A stretch of DNA of 34,197 nt, from the NCBI GenBank assembly GCA_015521685.1, contig WANT01000014.1, positions 1 to 34,197 of the forward strand. Reading direction: 5' to 3'. This DNA comes from Aeropyrum sp. Lineage in GTDB: Archaea > Thermoproteota > Thermoprotei_A > Sulfolobales > Acidilobaceae. A program made the translations under genes and the position numbers. Positions 1 to 8,459 of this stretch are shown here, piece after piece (position 1 is the first letter of the stretch; each line of letters begins with the position of its first letter). The notes under the pieces are model-generated. The model did not search any database and had not been told where the DNA came from. It saw only the letters and a program-made list of their open reading frames with translations.

Positions 1-1214
1 ACAGGGAGGAGGCCCCTCACGGTAGCCACGTAAGCTGCGAGCCGGGATGAGTAGGAGGACCTGTAGAGCCTTGCCTCCCTTATGGAGCTCCTCCTAACTA
101 TCACGAGGTCCTCGGGCCCCACCCTCCCCTCCATGAGGAGGGAGGAGGCCTTGTCTAGCACCCGGTGGGCCTCCATCAAGGCCTCCCCGAAGCTCTCGGG
201 CCTCTCGGCTTTGGCCAGCTCCATTATAGCCCTCCTCTGGGCTCGGGCCACGATGCGCGGCGTGTCCCTCCTGACAGCCATTACCCCCTTGACCTTTACC
301 CCCCCGTCCTCGAGGAGCCCGTAGTACTTGTTCCCAGCACCCACGCCGCCCAAGGTCCTCGGTATGTAGAGCCACCTGTAGACCGCCTCGACCTTGACCC
401 CTATCCCGGTCTCCCTCTCTATGAGCCGGGCCAGCTCTCCGGGGCTCGGGGCTTCCGAGCCGGCTGGCTGGACGAATATGCTGTCTACTATGGAGTGGAC
501 TATCCTGAACCCGGCCCTTCTGGCCGCTCGCTCAGCCTTCAGCAGCGTCCTCCTGGCTATGGCGGTCACGTTCTCGTAGGCTAGTATGCTGCCGAACAGG
601 CTATTCCTGAAGCCTAGGTAGCCGAAGCCAGACACTAGTATCCACTTCAGGGCCTCAGACCTCTCCCTCAAAACACCGCTTTGAGTATCGATAGCTGCGG
701 ATAGGGCCTTCTTTATGGCCGCCCTCCTCGAGACTAGCCCTCCGAGGACCTCGGCCACAACGCCACGCACGTCAGTGCATACGGGGTGGGCGCCCCCCTC
801 GGGCACCTCTGAGCGGCAGCCCCGCGCCCCCACAGTCTCGCCGGAGAGGTTGTGCCTGGCTATTATGGTGGGGTAGAGGCTGTGGAAGTCGAGCTGGAAG
901 ACCCTCCAGTACAGGCCTGACCTGGGAGTCCTGACCAGGCCGGCCCTATCCCAAGCCCTAACATCGCCGAGCCTCCTCCAACCCTCAAGCCTGGGGGCCC
1001 TCGGGTCTAGGGCCATCCTCCTCTCCAGGGCGCGCAGAGCCTCGGCTGAGGTCAGCACCCTCCCTATGCTGGCCTCTGCAGCCCTGGGTAGGGGTAGCCT
1101 GGAGATCCTGCTCCACTCAACCGCCCCGTGGAACCCTATAGGCACTCCTGGCTCTGGGACGAATAGCGCTCCTCCAACCAGCCTCCACCGCCTCCTGGCT
1201 GCTATGGCTCGCAT
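1..1214 (-). CDS. Catalytic part of a split B-family DNA polymerase (PolB2-like), cut by window edge
   Basis: The minus-strand frame opens only after a TGA at 1226 and starts at ATG 1214 (TTG 1217 also possible). It stays open to base 1, giving 404 visible codons. It holds the palm and fingers of a family B polymerase. Motif A is LDFHSLYPTII with Asp109. Motif B is KWILVSGFGY from Lys190, where the usual Asn is Val. Motif C reads VHSIVDSIFV, so the first Asp of the usual DTD is Ile242 and the second, Asp244, is kept. The KYYG motif that follows motif C in the family is present. The upstream segment EWSRISRLPLPRAAEASIG resembles PolB2 proteins. The N-terminal and exonuclease-like parts are missing here and lie on the opposite strand from 1377. 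By family it would extend or bypass DNA, perhaps in repair; activity is uncertain. The stop lies outside the window. Confidence 0.85.
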   Translation of the reverse strand, partial: MRAIAARRRWRLVGGALFVPEPGVPIGFHGAVEWSRISRLPLPRAAEASIGRVLTSAEALRALERRMALDPRAPRLEGWRRLGDVRAWDRAGLVRTPRSGLYWRVFQLDFHSLYPTIIARHNLSGETVGARGCRSEVPEGGAHPVCTDVRGVVAEVLGGLVSRRAAIKKALSAAIDTQSGVLRERSEALKWILVSGFGYLGFRNSLFGSILAYENVTAIARRTLLKAERAARRAGFRIVHSIVDSIFVQPAGSEAPSPGELARLIERETGIGVKVEAVYRWLYIPRTLGGVGAGNKYYGLLEDGGVKVKGVMAVRRDTPRIVARAQRRAIMELAKAERPESFGEALMEAHRVLDKASSLLMEGRVGPEDLVIVRRSSIREARLYRSSYSSRLAAYVATVRGLLP

Positions 1215-1290
1215 CAACCCGCCTCAGCCTCGCCTTAGAGATCCTAGTGTCTGGGGAGTGAGGCTTGAGGAGGCGGGAGGGGGTGGGCGC

Positions 1291-1300
1291 CGATAATATT
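1291..1300. promoter_or_regulatory. AT-rich island in the divergent promoter region of the split polymerase
   Basis: The 162-bp spacer between the two head-to-head starts (1214 and 1377) is G+C-rich apart from an island around ATAATATT. This could serve as a TATA element in either direction. It lies about 80 bases from each start codon, which would mean leaders of roughly 50 bases on both sides. The assignment rests on composition and position only. Confidence 0.3.
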
Positions 1301-1376
1301 TGGCTTTGTGGAAATACTCTCGCATCCCCCCGGGCCTTCCGGCTTCCATCATCAAGTAGCGTAGGGTTGGCTCGCC

Positions 1377-2039
1377 TTGTCGTTCGTACTAGACGCCCGC
1401 CCCTCTAGGGAGGGGGGCCTCGAGGTCCTCGCCTATGACGGCGTCTCCCTAGAGTCGAGGAGGCTGCCGGGCGTGCCGTTCAGGATCTACCTCAAGCCTC
1501 TAGGCTTGGATGCCCGCGTTCTAGAGCGGTCGATAGAGGATTCTGGCCTGGCTGAGGCTTGGATAGAGGAGTGGCTCTCGCCTCCGGATTACTCTAGGAG
1601 CGTGGAGCTCGTTGTGGCAGAGTCTAGGCACGCTGGCCAGCTCTCGAGGCTGGCCGCCAAGGCCGAGGAGGCTGGCGTGGCTTACAGGGTCAACACCTAC
1701 CCCGGGATGGTGGTGGAGGCTCTCCATAGGAGTGGGGTGTGGCCGGGGTATCGTGTGAGGCTCCGCAGCGATGGCGGCGAGGTCCTAGAAGACCCCTCAG
1801 ACCCCCTCTACGAGCCCCCAGACCTGCTGGTAGCCCGGCTAAGGGCCGTGTCGTGGCACGGGCCTGCGGTCTCTCTAGGCGAGAGGATCCGCGGCTTTCT
1901 GGTTGAGATTGGAGGGGAGGAGCTGGGTGTGCTCGACTACTGGGATGTTGTTGAGGCTATCGAGGCGTGGAGGCCCGCGGTGGTCATGGCTAGGCATTTA
2001 GACCTAATGCTCCTGGATAGGGCTGCGGGAGAGGGTTAG
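1377..2039 (+). CDS. N-terminal/exonuclease-like part of a split B-family DNA polymerase
   Basis: This 220-residue protein starts at TTG 1377; an in-frame TAG at 1362 rules out a longer form and no better start is near. Residues 1-140 resemble the N-terminal domain of family B polymerases (FVLDA, then YDGVSLESRRLPGVPFRIYL). Residues 145-215 follow the layout of the 3'-5' exonuclease domain but have lost its acidic residues. The strand that normally reads like SFDIE is SWHGP, and the later GYN-type motif reads ARHLD. It was probably once contiguous with the catalytic half on the other strand, since together the two give a complete PolB2-like layout. It may bind DNA or assemble with the catalytic chain (inference). 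Its stop overlaps the stop of the convergent ABM-domain gene. Confidence 0.7.
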   Translation: MSFVLDARPSREGGLEVLAYDGVSLESRRLPGVPFRIYLKPLGLDARVLERSIEDSGLAEAWIEEWLSPPDYSRSVELVVAESRHAGQLSRLAAKAEEAGVAYRVNTYPGMVVEALHRSGVWPGYRVRLRSDGGEVLEDPSDPLYEPPDLLVARLRAVSWHGPAVSLGERIRGFLVEIGGEELGVLDYWDVVEAIEAWRPAVVMARHLDLMLLDRAAGEG

Positions 2040-2359
2040 GAGGGTGTTTTGAAGTCTACGACCTCGAACTCTATGCCCTCTGAGCTCGTCCCTTCGAGCC
2101 TCCTACTCCTAGCCCTCTCGTGGGCCTTCTTGAACTCCTCGCTCTCGACCCAGGCCTCGAAGGCCTTCTTTGACTCCCACACGGTTATTACTAGGACCTC
2201 GCGGCGGTCGGGATTGGCGAGTATTAGGAGGGCTTTGAAGCCGGGCCTCCCCTCGACCAGCCCCCTCCTCGTCTTGAAGGACTCGACTACTTTCTGGAAC
2301 GCTTCTGGAGTCTCGGCCCTTATGTGGTTCATGATTGCGAATGTAGCGGGGGATTCCAC
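2036..2359 (-). CDS. Antibiotic biosynthesis monooxygenase (ABM) domain protein
   Basis: This small 107-residue ferredoxin-like-fold protein shows the ABM/heme-degrading monooxygenase pattern. A first strand FAIMNHI is followed by a helix with repeated Phe and Glu, then PGFKALLIL, then VLVITVWESKKAFEAWVES, where the Trp-Glu-Ser and following helix are typical. The C-terminal strand is IEFEVVDF. Members may be small oxygenases or heme-binding proteins, but many have no known substrate and none can be assigned here. The GTG start at 2359 has a GGTGG about 8 bases upstream; ATG 2332 would cut into the first strand. The stop codon overlaps that of the convergent polymerase fragment by two bases. 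Confidence 0.75.
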   Translation of the reverse strand: MESPATFAIMNHIRAETPEAFQKVVESFKTRRGLVEGRPGFKALLILANPDRREVLVITVWESKKAFEAWVESEEFKKAHERARSRRLEGTSSEGIEFEVVDFKTPS

Positions 2360-2390
2360 GGCTTGCCACCACTATACCCTTGGTTTGGGG

Positions 2391-2400
2391 CTATAATTAA
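2391..2400 (-). promoter_or_regulatory. TATA-like element for the ABM-domain gene
   Basis: Read on the minus strand the sequence is TTAATTATAG. It lies about 35 bases upstream of GTG 2359, the spacing expected for an archaeal TATA box driving a transcript with a short leader. Confidence 0.45.
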
Positions 2401-2505
2401 GCATTTTTATCAATGAGGCTGGTCTTAAGGCTTAATGTTTTCTAGTTGTACAATTAATAGATTTGATCTGCATTATATACGTAATAGTGTCGGTTACAAA
2501 CATAT

Positions 2506-4455
2506 TCATAGGATACTTCTTATTATGAATCCGGCGGCCAACCCAATAACAAGCCCCACAATTGCTGCAGCAGCCGACATCAAGACAACGAAGCCAAGGC
2601 CCAAACCCCCGGGCTGCCTAGTTATTGTGACCTCCATGGTCTCCGTCACGGTATTCTCCTTAATCTTAGTAACAACCACAGTCTCAACCATGGGAGATCT
2701 GGCGCCCTCTTGCTCTAGGTTTCGGTCGACCATGCTTCCAAGATAGCCTGAGGCTAGGGCATCCGCGGCTAGATACATTAGAGCCTTGCTCGCCACAGCC
2801 AGCCTCTCCCAGCCCTCAGCATATCCCGGCATAGACTGTAGTAGGAGTGTTGGATGTGGGGGAGGCGACTCGAAGCTGCCAGCGAGGCGGGCTGCCACAG
2901 CCGCTATCGACAACGCTGTCCTCTCCGGCTCGAGGCTGAACTCTCTGTTGAGGTAGATTGTTGCTTGCGAGATAGACTCGATGCTGTACCCTATCGCCTC
3001 GAGGGGGCTTGTCGCGGTGATGGCGAGCGATGCGAGGTAAATAGCCTGCTCTGCCCTCTCCTTACCAGTCTCGGAAGCTATATAATCCGTGTAGGCGGAT
3101 GTAGTTGCCGCCTGGCTAACCAGAAGCTTAGACAGCTCCTCTATACTACCTGGGTCTATGCTTGGCCCCGATAGCTCGGAGGCGAGGGACGCCCAGAATA
3201 ATGCCCACTCTGCAAGCCACCTAGCGTAGTAGAGGTCTATCAACGGCTCCACACTTACGCCGCCCAGAAGGCTTCTTGGGAGATAGTATTCTCCATCCTC
3301 CTGATCTAGGCTTTCAACTGCCTTAGACAGCCTGTATGACGCGAGCCCCGCGACTCCATAAGCCTTTATGATAGCGTCAAACGAGTGCAGGCCTTGGACT
3401 TCCGTATTGCTCAAGGCATCGAGAGCTGTGTCTAGACTGCTGGTAGCATCTTCGACGATGCTTGTGACGTTGAGGCTCTGCCCCTCTATCAGGGATGCTA
3501 GTGTGCTCGCAGACTCTGCGTATGCAGCGGCTAATAACGAGTTTGCAGCCGCTGCAAAGACGAAACCCTCGTCCACAAGCTGCTCCGCCCTGGCAGCCCT
3601 ATCCAGGGCTAGACGTGCTAGCTCGCCCAGAGCACCCTCAGCTCCGCTCAGAGGATTTGCCTCTCCCCGGGCGAACTCTATGTTCCCCCGGGCAAACTCC
3701 TCCATCCTAGAAGAAACATATTCGGGTGGCTTGAAGCCAGTCTCGAGGTTAGGTGTTGGAAGGCCTAGGGCCTGAGCGGCCTCCATCAGTGTGGAGACGC
3801 CCACTACGCTGACTCCCAGGTCCTCTCCCAGCTTAACCAGGTCGACTGTTACAGGCTCGCTTACGATCCTGACCAGAGGGCCTATTCTCTCCACTCTTCT
3901 AGCGACGTAGGTATATTGCTCCTGACCTGCGGGGATTAGGAATATATCGTAACCACTTTCTGCTGCGGCCTCGAGTTTCTCCTTCAAACCACCTACTGGC
4001 CCGACGCTGCCATCGGGTAGAATCATTCCTGTAGCTGCGAACCCCTCTGGGCACTCGGAGCCCGTGAGGAGGGCGTAGGTAGCTATGGCCATGGCCAGGC
4101 CGGCGCTGGGTCCTCCCACTATTATGCTGGGGGAGACTATCTGGTAGTAGAAGTCGTAGCTTCCCATATTGACTCCTGCCAGTATTGAGGCTGCGAAGGC
4201 AGCGACCCTAGCGCTCCCGAGAGTGTCGATTTGGCTGGCTGGGCTTGTTGATATGAATACCCTACCCGAGCCTGGACTGCTGATGGTCACTGTTAGGGTG
4301 CTGACTACTCCTCCTCCACCACTGGAGACAGCCACTATAGGCACGCTGCAGGAGGCCCAGGTCTGTGGGTCGCTGGATGATAATGCTTCTATTGGGTAGA
4401 GTAGTGACACTAGTATTATTGCTGTTAAGATTGCCGTTACGACAGCCCTATACAT
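2506..4455 (-). CDS. Membrane-anchored, exported Lon-like (S16) serine protease
   Basis: The 649-residue protein has an N-terminal hydrophobic signal segment (residues 4-24), a Lon-type proteolytic domain (about 35-240), a long Ala/Glu-rich helical region (about 250-590) and a C-terminal membrane helix (about 622-645). The protease domain has IIVGGPSAGLAMA with Ser117 and VGPVGGLKEKLEAA with Lys160. These correspond to the Ser-Lys dyad of Lon, and the 43-residue spacing equals that of E. coli Lon Ser679/Lys722. There is no AAA+ ATPase domain. It probably acts outside the membrane, tethered at its C-terminus (inference), matching archaeal predicted S16-like secreted proteases. ATG 4455 immediately precedes the signal segment. 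It is divergent from coxS. The physiological substrate is unknown. Confidence 0.85.
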   Translation of the reverse strand: MYRAVVTAILTAIILVSLLYPIEALSSSDPQTWASCSVPIVAVSSGGGGVVSTLTVTISSPGSGRVFISTSPASQIDTLGSARVAAFAASILAGVNMGSYDFYYQIVSPSIIVGGPSAGLAMAIATYALLTGSECPEGFAATGMILPDGSVGPVGGLKEKLEAAAESGYDIFLIPAGQEQYTYVARRVERIGPLVRIVSEPVTVDLVKLGEDLGVSVVGVSTLMEAAQALGLPTPNLETGFKPPEYVSSRMEEFARGNIEFARGEANPLSGAEGALGELARLALDRAARAEQLVDEGFVFAAAANSLLAAAYAESASTLASLIEGQSLNVTSIVEDATSSLDTALDALSNTEVQGLHSFDAIIKAYGVAGLASYRLSKAVESLDQEDGEYYLPRSLLGGVSVEPLIDLYYARWLAEWALFWASLASELSGPSIDPGSIEELSKLLVSQAATTSAYTDYIASETGKERAEQAIYLASLAITATSPLEAIGYSIESISQATIYLNREFSLEPERTALSIAAVAARLAGSFESPPPHPTLLLQSMPGYAEGWERLAVASKALMYLAADALASGYLGSMVDRNLEQEGARSPMVETVVVTKIKENTVTETMEVTITRQPGGLGLGFVVLMSAAAAIVGLVIGLAAGFIIRSIL

Positions 4456-4558
4456 TAGCTAATACCCTACTTTGGATGTTTACAGCATGGGGGGTTAATA
4501 CGTGGAATGAGTGAATCCTTGTTGAATTGATTCTTGTACTGTCAAAGCATCATTGCTG

Positions 4559-4567
4559 GTTAAAATA
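4559..4567 (+). promoter_or_regulatory. TATA-like element upstream of coxS
   Basis: GTTAAAATA lies about 50 bases upstream of the coxS GTG start in the divergent spacer 4456-4615. It would place the transcript start near 4590, leaving room for the GGTGTGAT SD-like sequence just before the start codon. Confidence 0.4.
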
Positions 4568-4615
4568 ATGGTATTGCCACCCTCACTATTATGATGCCCC
4601 TAGGGGTGTGATCTG

Positions 4616-5125
4616 GTGTCCCAACAGGGGGAGCAACTAGTAAAGATAACTGTTAAGGTGAACGGTAGGACCTATACCCATGAAGTACCTCCCCGGATGC
4701 TTCTAGTGCACTATATCAGAGATGTACTAGGCCTCACAGGAACCCATGTAGGCTGTGACACGAGCAACTGTGGGGCATGCACGGTTATAATGAACGGGAA
4801 GGCTGTCAAATCCTGCACCCTCTTCGCCTTCATGGCCGACGGCGCGGAGATTATAACTGTAGAAGGGCTAGCAAGCAATGGCAAGCTCCATCCAATACAG
4901 GAGGGCTTTAGGGAGAACCACGGCCTCCAGTGCGGATTCTGCACTCCAGGCATGATCATGACTCTCTACGACTTCTTAAACAGGGTGAAGAGAAAGCCGT
5001 CGGAGGCCGAGGTCAGAAGAGCTATCGAAGGAAACCTTTGCAGGTGCACCGGCTACGTTAACATAGTGCGCTCCGCCCTCTGGGCGGCTGAGAGGATGTA
5101 TGGAGGTGGTGGAGGTGGCCGTTGA
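4616..5125 (+). CDS. coxS: Molybdenum hydroxylase small subunit, two [2Fe-2S] clusters
   Basis: This 169-residue iron-sulfur subunit of a xanthine oxidase/CO dehydrogenase-type enzyme passes electrons from the Mo site to FAD. The N-terminal plant-type ferredoxin domain carries Cys47, Cys52, Cys55 and Cys67 ([10 protein letters not shown]). The C-terminal helical domain carries the second cluster at Cys106, Cys109, Cys142 and Cys144 ([16 protein letters not shown]). Length is normal for the family. The start is GTG 4616, preceded by GGTGTGAT, which matches the archaeal SD consensus well. Its last codons encode a run of glycines, which coincides with two SD-like GGAGGTGG copies around the start of the large-subunit gene. 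That gene overlaps it by 26 bases. It is first in the coxSLM operon. Confidence 0.95.
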   Translation: MSQQGEQLVKITVKVNGRTYTHEVPPRMLLVHYIRDVLGLTGTHVGCDTSNCGACTVIMNGKAVKSCTLFAFMADGAEIITVEGLASNGKLHPIQEGFRENHGLQCGFCTPGMIMTLYDFLNRVKRKPSEAEVRRAIEGNLCRCTGYVNIVRSALWAAERMYGGGGGGR

Positions 5126-7469
5126 GACTCCCAAAAGGTACATCGGGAAGCCGGTCAAGAGGAAGGAGGACCTCAGGTTCATAACGGGCAAGGGACTCTA
5201 CGTAGACGACATCCACCTCCCGGGAATGCACTACGCTGCCTTCCTGAGAGCTAGCTATGCCCACGCACGCATTAAATCCATCGACACCAGTAAGGCTGAA
5301 AAGATTCCTGGAGTAGTCGGCGTCTTCACTGGAGAGTACTTCAGGGACAAGGTTGCGCCCCTCGGCACTGCCTGGGCCTTGACGAACGCAGACCTAAAGC
5401 CAGTCACCTGGCCTGTTGTCGCCTACGATAAGGTCAGGTTCACTGGCGACATAGTTGCGGTGGTAGTAGCCAAGGACCCATATATTGCGTACGATGCTCT
5501 AGATGCAATCGAGGTTGAGTACGAGCAGCTCCCAACAGTAGTCGACCCAGAGGAAGCTGTAAAGCCCGGAGCGCCGCAGCTCCACGACGAAGCGCCGAAC
5601 AACATAGCATTCACCTGGAGGTTCCAGGGTGGAGAGAGCTTCGAGGACCTCGAGCGGAAGGCAGACTTTGTGATCCGGAAGAGGCTGATAAACCAGAGGC
5701 TCATCCCCTCCGCTATGGAGCCCAGGGCTGCAGTAGCTGCCTACAACCCCGGCACCGAGGAGCTCACGGTTTGGGTTACTTCGCAGAACCCCCACGTCCA
5801 CAGGCTGATAATGGCTGGCTCTCTCGGCATACCAGAGCACAGGATCAGGGTTATAGCCCCGGATGTGGGCGGAGGGTTCGGCAGCAAGATACAGGTCTAC
5901 CCTGGAGAGGTGATCGTGTCCAGGCTGGCTATGGACCTTGGAGTCCCGGTTAAGTGGGTTGAGACGAGGAGGGAGAACTTCATAGGCACGATACACGGCA
6001 GGGATCACATAGACGATGTAGAGATCGCAGCGACCAACGACGGCAGGATCCTCGGGCTCAGGGTTAAGACTCTAGCCAACATGGGCGCATACCTGACAAC
6101 AGCCGCACCTGGCGTCCCCACAATACTCTTCGGCCTAATGCTCCAAGGCCCCTACAAGATAGCGGGCGTCGACGTGGAGGTCAAAGGCGTCCTCACAAAT
6201 ACAACACCCGTTGACGCATATAGAGGCGCTGGAAGGCCGGAGGCAACATACATCCTAGAGAGGGCGATGGACCTAGTCGCCCTAAGGCTAGGCATGGACC
6301 CGGCTGATGTCAGGAGGGTGAATCTACTAGATAAGGCTCCAGCAACAACAGTCACGGGCCTAATCTACGATAGCGGGGAGTATAAGAAGGTGTTCGAGAA
6401 GGCTCTCGAGATAGCAGAGTACAAGAAGTGGAGGGAGATCCAGGAGAAGGCCAGGAAGGAGGGGAGGCTCATAGGAATAGGCATATCAAGCTACATCGAG
6501 ATGTGCGGCCTAGCACCCTCCAGGATAGCTAGAGCCACGGGCTTCGGCCTAGGACTCTGGGAGAGCGTGCTGATAAGAGTCCACCCCACGGGCAAGGTGA
6601 GCGTATACGTAGGGAGTCACCCCCACGGCCAGGGCGAGGAGACAAGCTTCGCCCAGATCGTGGCAGACGAGCTAGGCGTCTCTATAGACGACGTGGAGAT
6701 AGTCCACGGAGACACGGACGAGACGCCCTTCGGAATGGGCACATACGGCAGCAGGACTACCCCCGTCGGCGGTGGCGCACTAGCGCTGGCCGCCAGAAGA
6801 ATAAAGAGAAAGGCCAGGAAGATCGCTGCAGCCCTCCTAGAGGCGAGAGAGGAGGATATAGTGGAGGGTGAGGGCAAGTTCTGGGTTAAAGGCAGCCCAG
6901 ACAAGGCAGTGACCTTCCAGGACGTCGCTCTCGCAGCCTATACTGCCGACAAGCTTCCGGACGACGTGGAGCCGGGCCTCGAGGCAACCGTGTTCTACGA
7001 CCCAGAGAACTTCGTGTTCCCCTACGGCACCCACGTCTGCATTGTGGAGATAGATCCGGAAACGTTTAAGCCCAAGATACTCAGGTACGTCGCCGTTGAC
7101 GACGCAGGAGTAATCATAAACCCACTCCTGGCCGAAGGCCAGGTGCATGGTGGTGTGGTGCAGGGCCTAGCCCAGGCGCTGTTCGAGGAGGCGGTGTTCG
7201 ACGAGAGGGGCAACCTGCTGACAGCTGGTTTCAATGACTACATGATCCCCACCGCGCTAGACGTCCCCAACATAGAGTCCTACTTCGAGCAGACCCCCTC
7301 ACCCCACAACCCGCTGGGAGCCAAAGGCATAGGAGAAACTGGTACAATAGCCTCGACGCCTGCCGTAGTGAATGCTATTATCGACGCACTAGCACACCTA
7401 GGTGTTGATCATATTGACATGCCTCTGACACCGTTCAAGATTTGGAAGGCTCTCAAAGGGAAGAAGTAG
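5100..7469 (+). CDS. coxL: Molybdenum hydroxylase large subunit (form II CoxL-like)
   Basis: The 789-residue catalytic subunit binds the molybdopterin cytosine dinucleotide-type cofactor. Molybdopterin-binding stretches are visible (GGGFGSK near residue 260, [10 protein letters not shown] near 515). The active-site loop reads AYRGAGR at residues 373-379, the form II signature. True CO dehydrogenases (form I) have AYxCSFR with a catalytic Cys, absent here. The catalytic Glu lies in GIGETGT (Glu746). The enzyme therefore hydroxylates an aldehyde, purine, N-heterocycle or similar substrate; CO is possible but not supported. Sulfolobus glyceraldehyde oxidoreductase is a comparable three-subunit enzyme. 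ATG 5100 overlaps coxS; GTG 5115, with GGAGGTGG about 5 bases upstream, is an equally plausible start. Confidence 0.93.
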   Translation: MEVVEVAVETPKRYIGKPVKRKEDLRFITGKGLYVDDIHLPGMHYAAFLRASYAHARIKSIDTSKAEKIPGVVGVFTGEYFRDKVAPLGTAWALTNADLKPVTWPVVAYDKVRFTGDIVAVVVAKDPYIAYDALDAIEVEYEQLPTVVDPEEAVKPGAPQLHDEAPNNIAFTWRFQGGESFEDLERKADFVIRKRLINQRLIPSAMEPRAAVAAYNPGTEELTVWVTSQNPHVHRLIMAGSLGIPEHRIRVIAPDVGGGFGSKIQVYPGEVIVSRLAMDLGVPVKWVETRRENFIGTIHGRDHIDDVEIAATNDGRILGLRVKTLANMGAYLTTAAPGVPTILFGLMLQGPYKIAGVDVEVKGVLTNTTPVDAYRGAGRPEATYILERAMDLVALRLGMDPADVRRVNLLDKAPATTVTGLIYDSGEYKKVFEKALEIAEYKKWREIQEKARKEGRLIGIGISSYIEMCGLAPSRIARATGFGLGLWESVLIRVHPTGKVSVYVGSHPHGQGEETSFAQIVADELGVSIDDVEIVHGDTDETPFGMGTYGSRTTPVGGGALALAARRIKRKARKIAAALLEAREEDIVEGEGKFWVKGSPDKAVTFQDVALAAYTADKLPDDVEPGLEATVFYDPENFVFPYGTHVCIVEIDPETFKPKILRYVAVDDAGVIINPLLAEGQVHGGVVQGLAQALFEEAVFDERGNLLTAGFNDYMIPTALDVPNIESYFEQTPSPHNPLGAKGIGETGTIASTPAVVNAIIDALAHLGVDHIDMPLTPFKIWKALKGKK

Positions 7470-7484
7470 TGGAGGTGGATGGGC

Positions 7485-8354
7485 ATGTATCCCCCTGAGT
7501 TCAAGGTCCTGGTACCCAGCAGTCTAGAGGAGGCTCTGAAGCTCCTCAAGGAGCATGGAGACAACGCTAAGATACTGGCTGGAGGACACAGCCTAATACC
7601 CATGATGAGGCTAAGGCTGGTAAAGCCAGAGGTAGTGATTTACCTCGGAAAGGTACCAGGCCTCCGGTACATCAGGGAGAACGGCTCCACGATAAAGATA
7701 GGTGCAATGACGACCCACGGCGAGATAGAGTCCTCCAGCCTACTCGCAGAGAAGAACCCACTCCTACAGGAGACTGCCTCGAAGATTGGAGACCTGCAGG
7801 TAAGGAACATGGGTACTATCGGAGGCAGCATAGCCCACGCAGACCCCGCGGCAGACTACCCAGCAGCCCTCACAGCTCTCGAGGCGACAGTAGTTCTGAA
7901 GAGCCTTGATGGAGAGAGGGAGGTAAAGGTCGATGAATTCATACAGGGGCCCTACTTCACAGATGCCCGCCCCGACGAGCTGCTGGTGGAAGTGAGAGTC
8001 CCCTCCCTGTCAGGGAGGTTCGGAACCGCCTACGAGAAACTCTACTTCAGGGCCACAGACTTCGCCATAGTAGGCGTAGCTGCATACGTGGAGGTTGATG
8101 GAGGCGCTTTCTCCAGGGTAAGAGTCGGGCTCACCGGGGTAGGCGATAAGCCTGTGAGGGCGAGGCAGGTTGAGGAGGAGCTAGTTGGTAGGGAGGCAAG
8201 CGAGGCTAGTATAGAGAAGGCTGCAGACCTAGCTTCCGAGGGTCTTGAGCCGCCGAGCGATGTGAGGGCTTCCAGCGAGTATAGGAAGAAGATGGCTGAG
8301 GTCCTCACGAAGAGGGCTCTAACACGGGCTCTATCAAAGGCCAAGGGAGGATGA
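7485..8354 (+). CDS. coxM: Molybdenum hydroxylase medium (FAD-binding) subunit
   Basis: This FAD subunit of the same enzyme (289 residues from ATG 7485) takes electrons from the iron-sulfur subunit and delivers them to the final acceptor. The two family FAD-binding motifs are present: AGGHSLIP near residue 33 and GTIGGSIAHADPAAD near residue 110. The C-terminal CO dehydrogenase flavoprotein domain follows (for example FRATDFAIVGVAAYVEVDG). The perfect SD GGAGGTGG at 7471-7478 is 6 bases before ATG 7485, whereas ATG 7479 would touch the SD. The gene lies 15 bases after coxL, completing the S-L-M order. A T-run follows at 8375. Confidence 0.94.
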   Translation: MYPPEFKVLVPSSLEEALKLLKEHGDNAKILAGGHSLIPMMRLRLVKPEVVIYLGKVPGLRYIRENGSTIKIGAMTTHGEIESSSLLAEKNPLLQETASKIGDLQVRNMGTIGGSIAHADPAADYPAALTALEATVVLKSLDGEREVKVDEFIQGPYFTDARPDELLVEVRVPSLSGRFGTAYEKLYFRATDFAIVGVAAYVEVDGGAFSRVRVGLTGVGDKPVRARQVEEELVGREASEASIEKAADLASEGLEPPSDVRASSEYRKKMAEVLTKRALTRALSKAKGG

Positions 8355-8374
8355 AATACTTCGAATCCAAAAAC

Positions 8375-8380
8375 TTTTTT
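8375..8380 (+). terminator. T-run terminator after coxM
   Basis: A run of six T followed by CCTCC lies about 20 bases past the coxM stop and before the coxD gene. Archaeal termination often uses such T-runs without a hairpin. It may separate the structural operon from the accessory genes, or only attenuate read-through. Confidence 0.4.
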
Positions 8381-8459
8381 CCTCCCCACCTGTAAAATCT
8401 CATTACCCCAGAGATAGGGCTCTGTGTCACCTCCTAGAAGAGTGGAGAGTGGATAGAGA

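Noticed and set aside
165-584. Plus-strand open frames within 82-584
   Set aside because: They are shadows of the minus-strand polymerase, which has clear motifs A, B and C across this region.
4456-4615. Possible C/D box small RNA (ATGATGC in the spacer)
   Set aside because: The C box is imperfect and no D, D' or C' boxes are seen.
4616-7469. Labelling the enzyme a true carbon monoxide dehydrogenase
   Set aside because: The form I Cys motif is absent; the loop is the form II AYRGAGR.
8427-8437. TCACCTCCT, identical to the 3' end of 16S rRNA, upstream of coxD
   Set aside because: It could pair with SD sites, but chance is likely; on the minus strand it has the form of an SD with no convincing gene after it.
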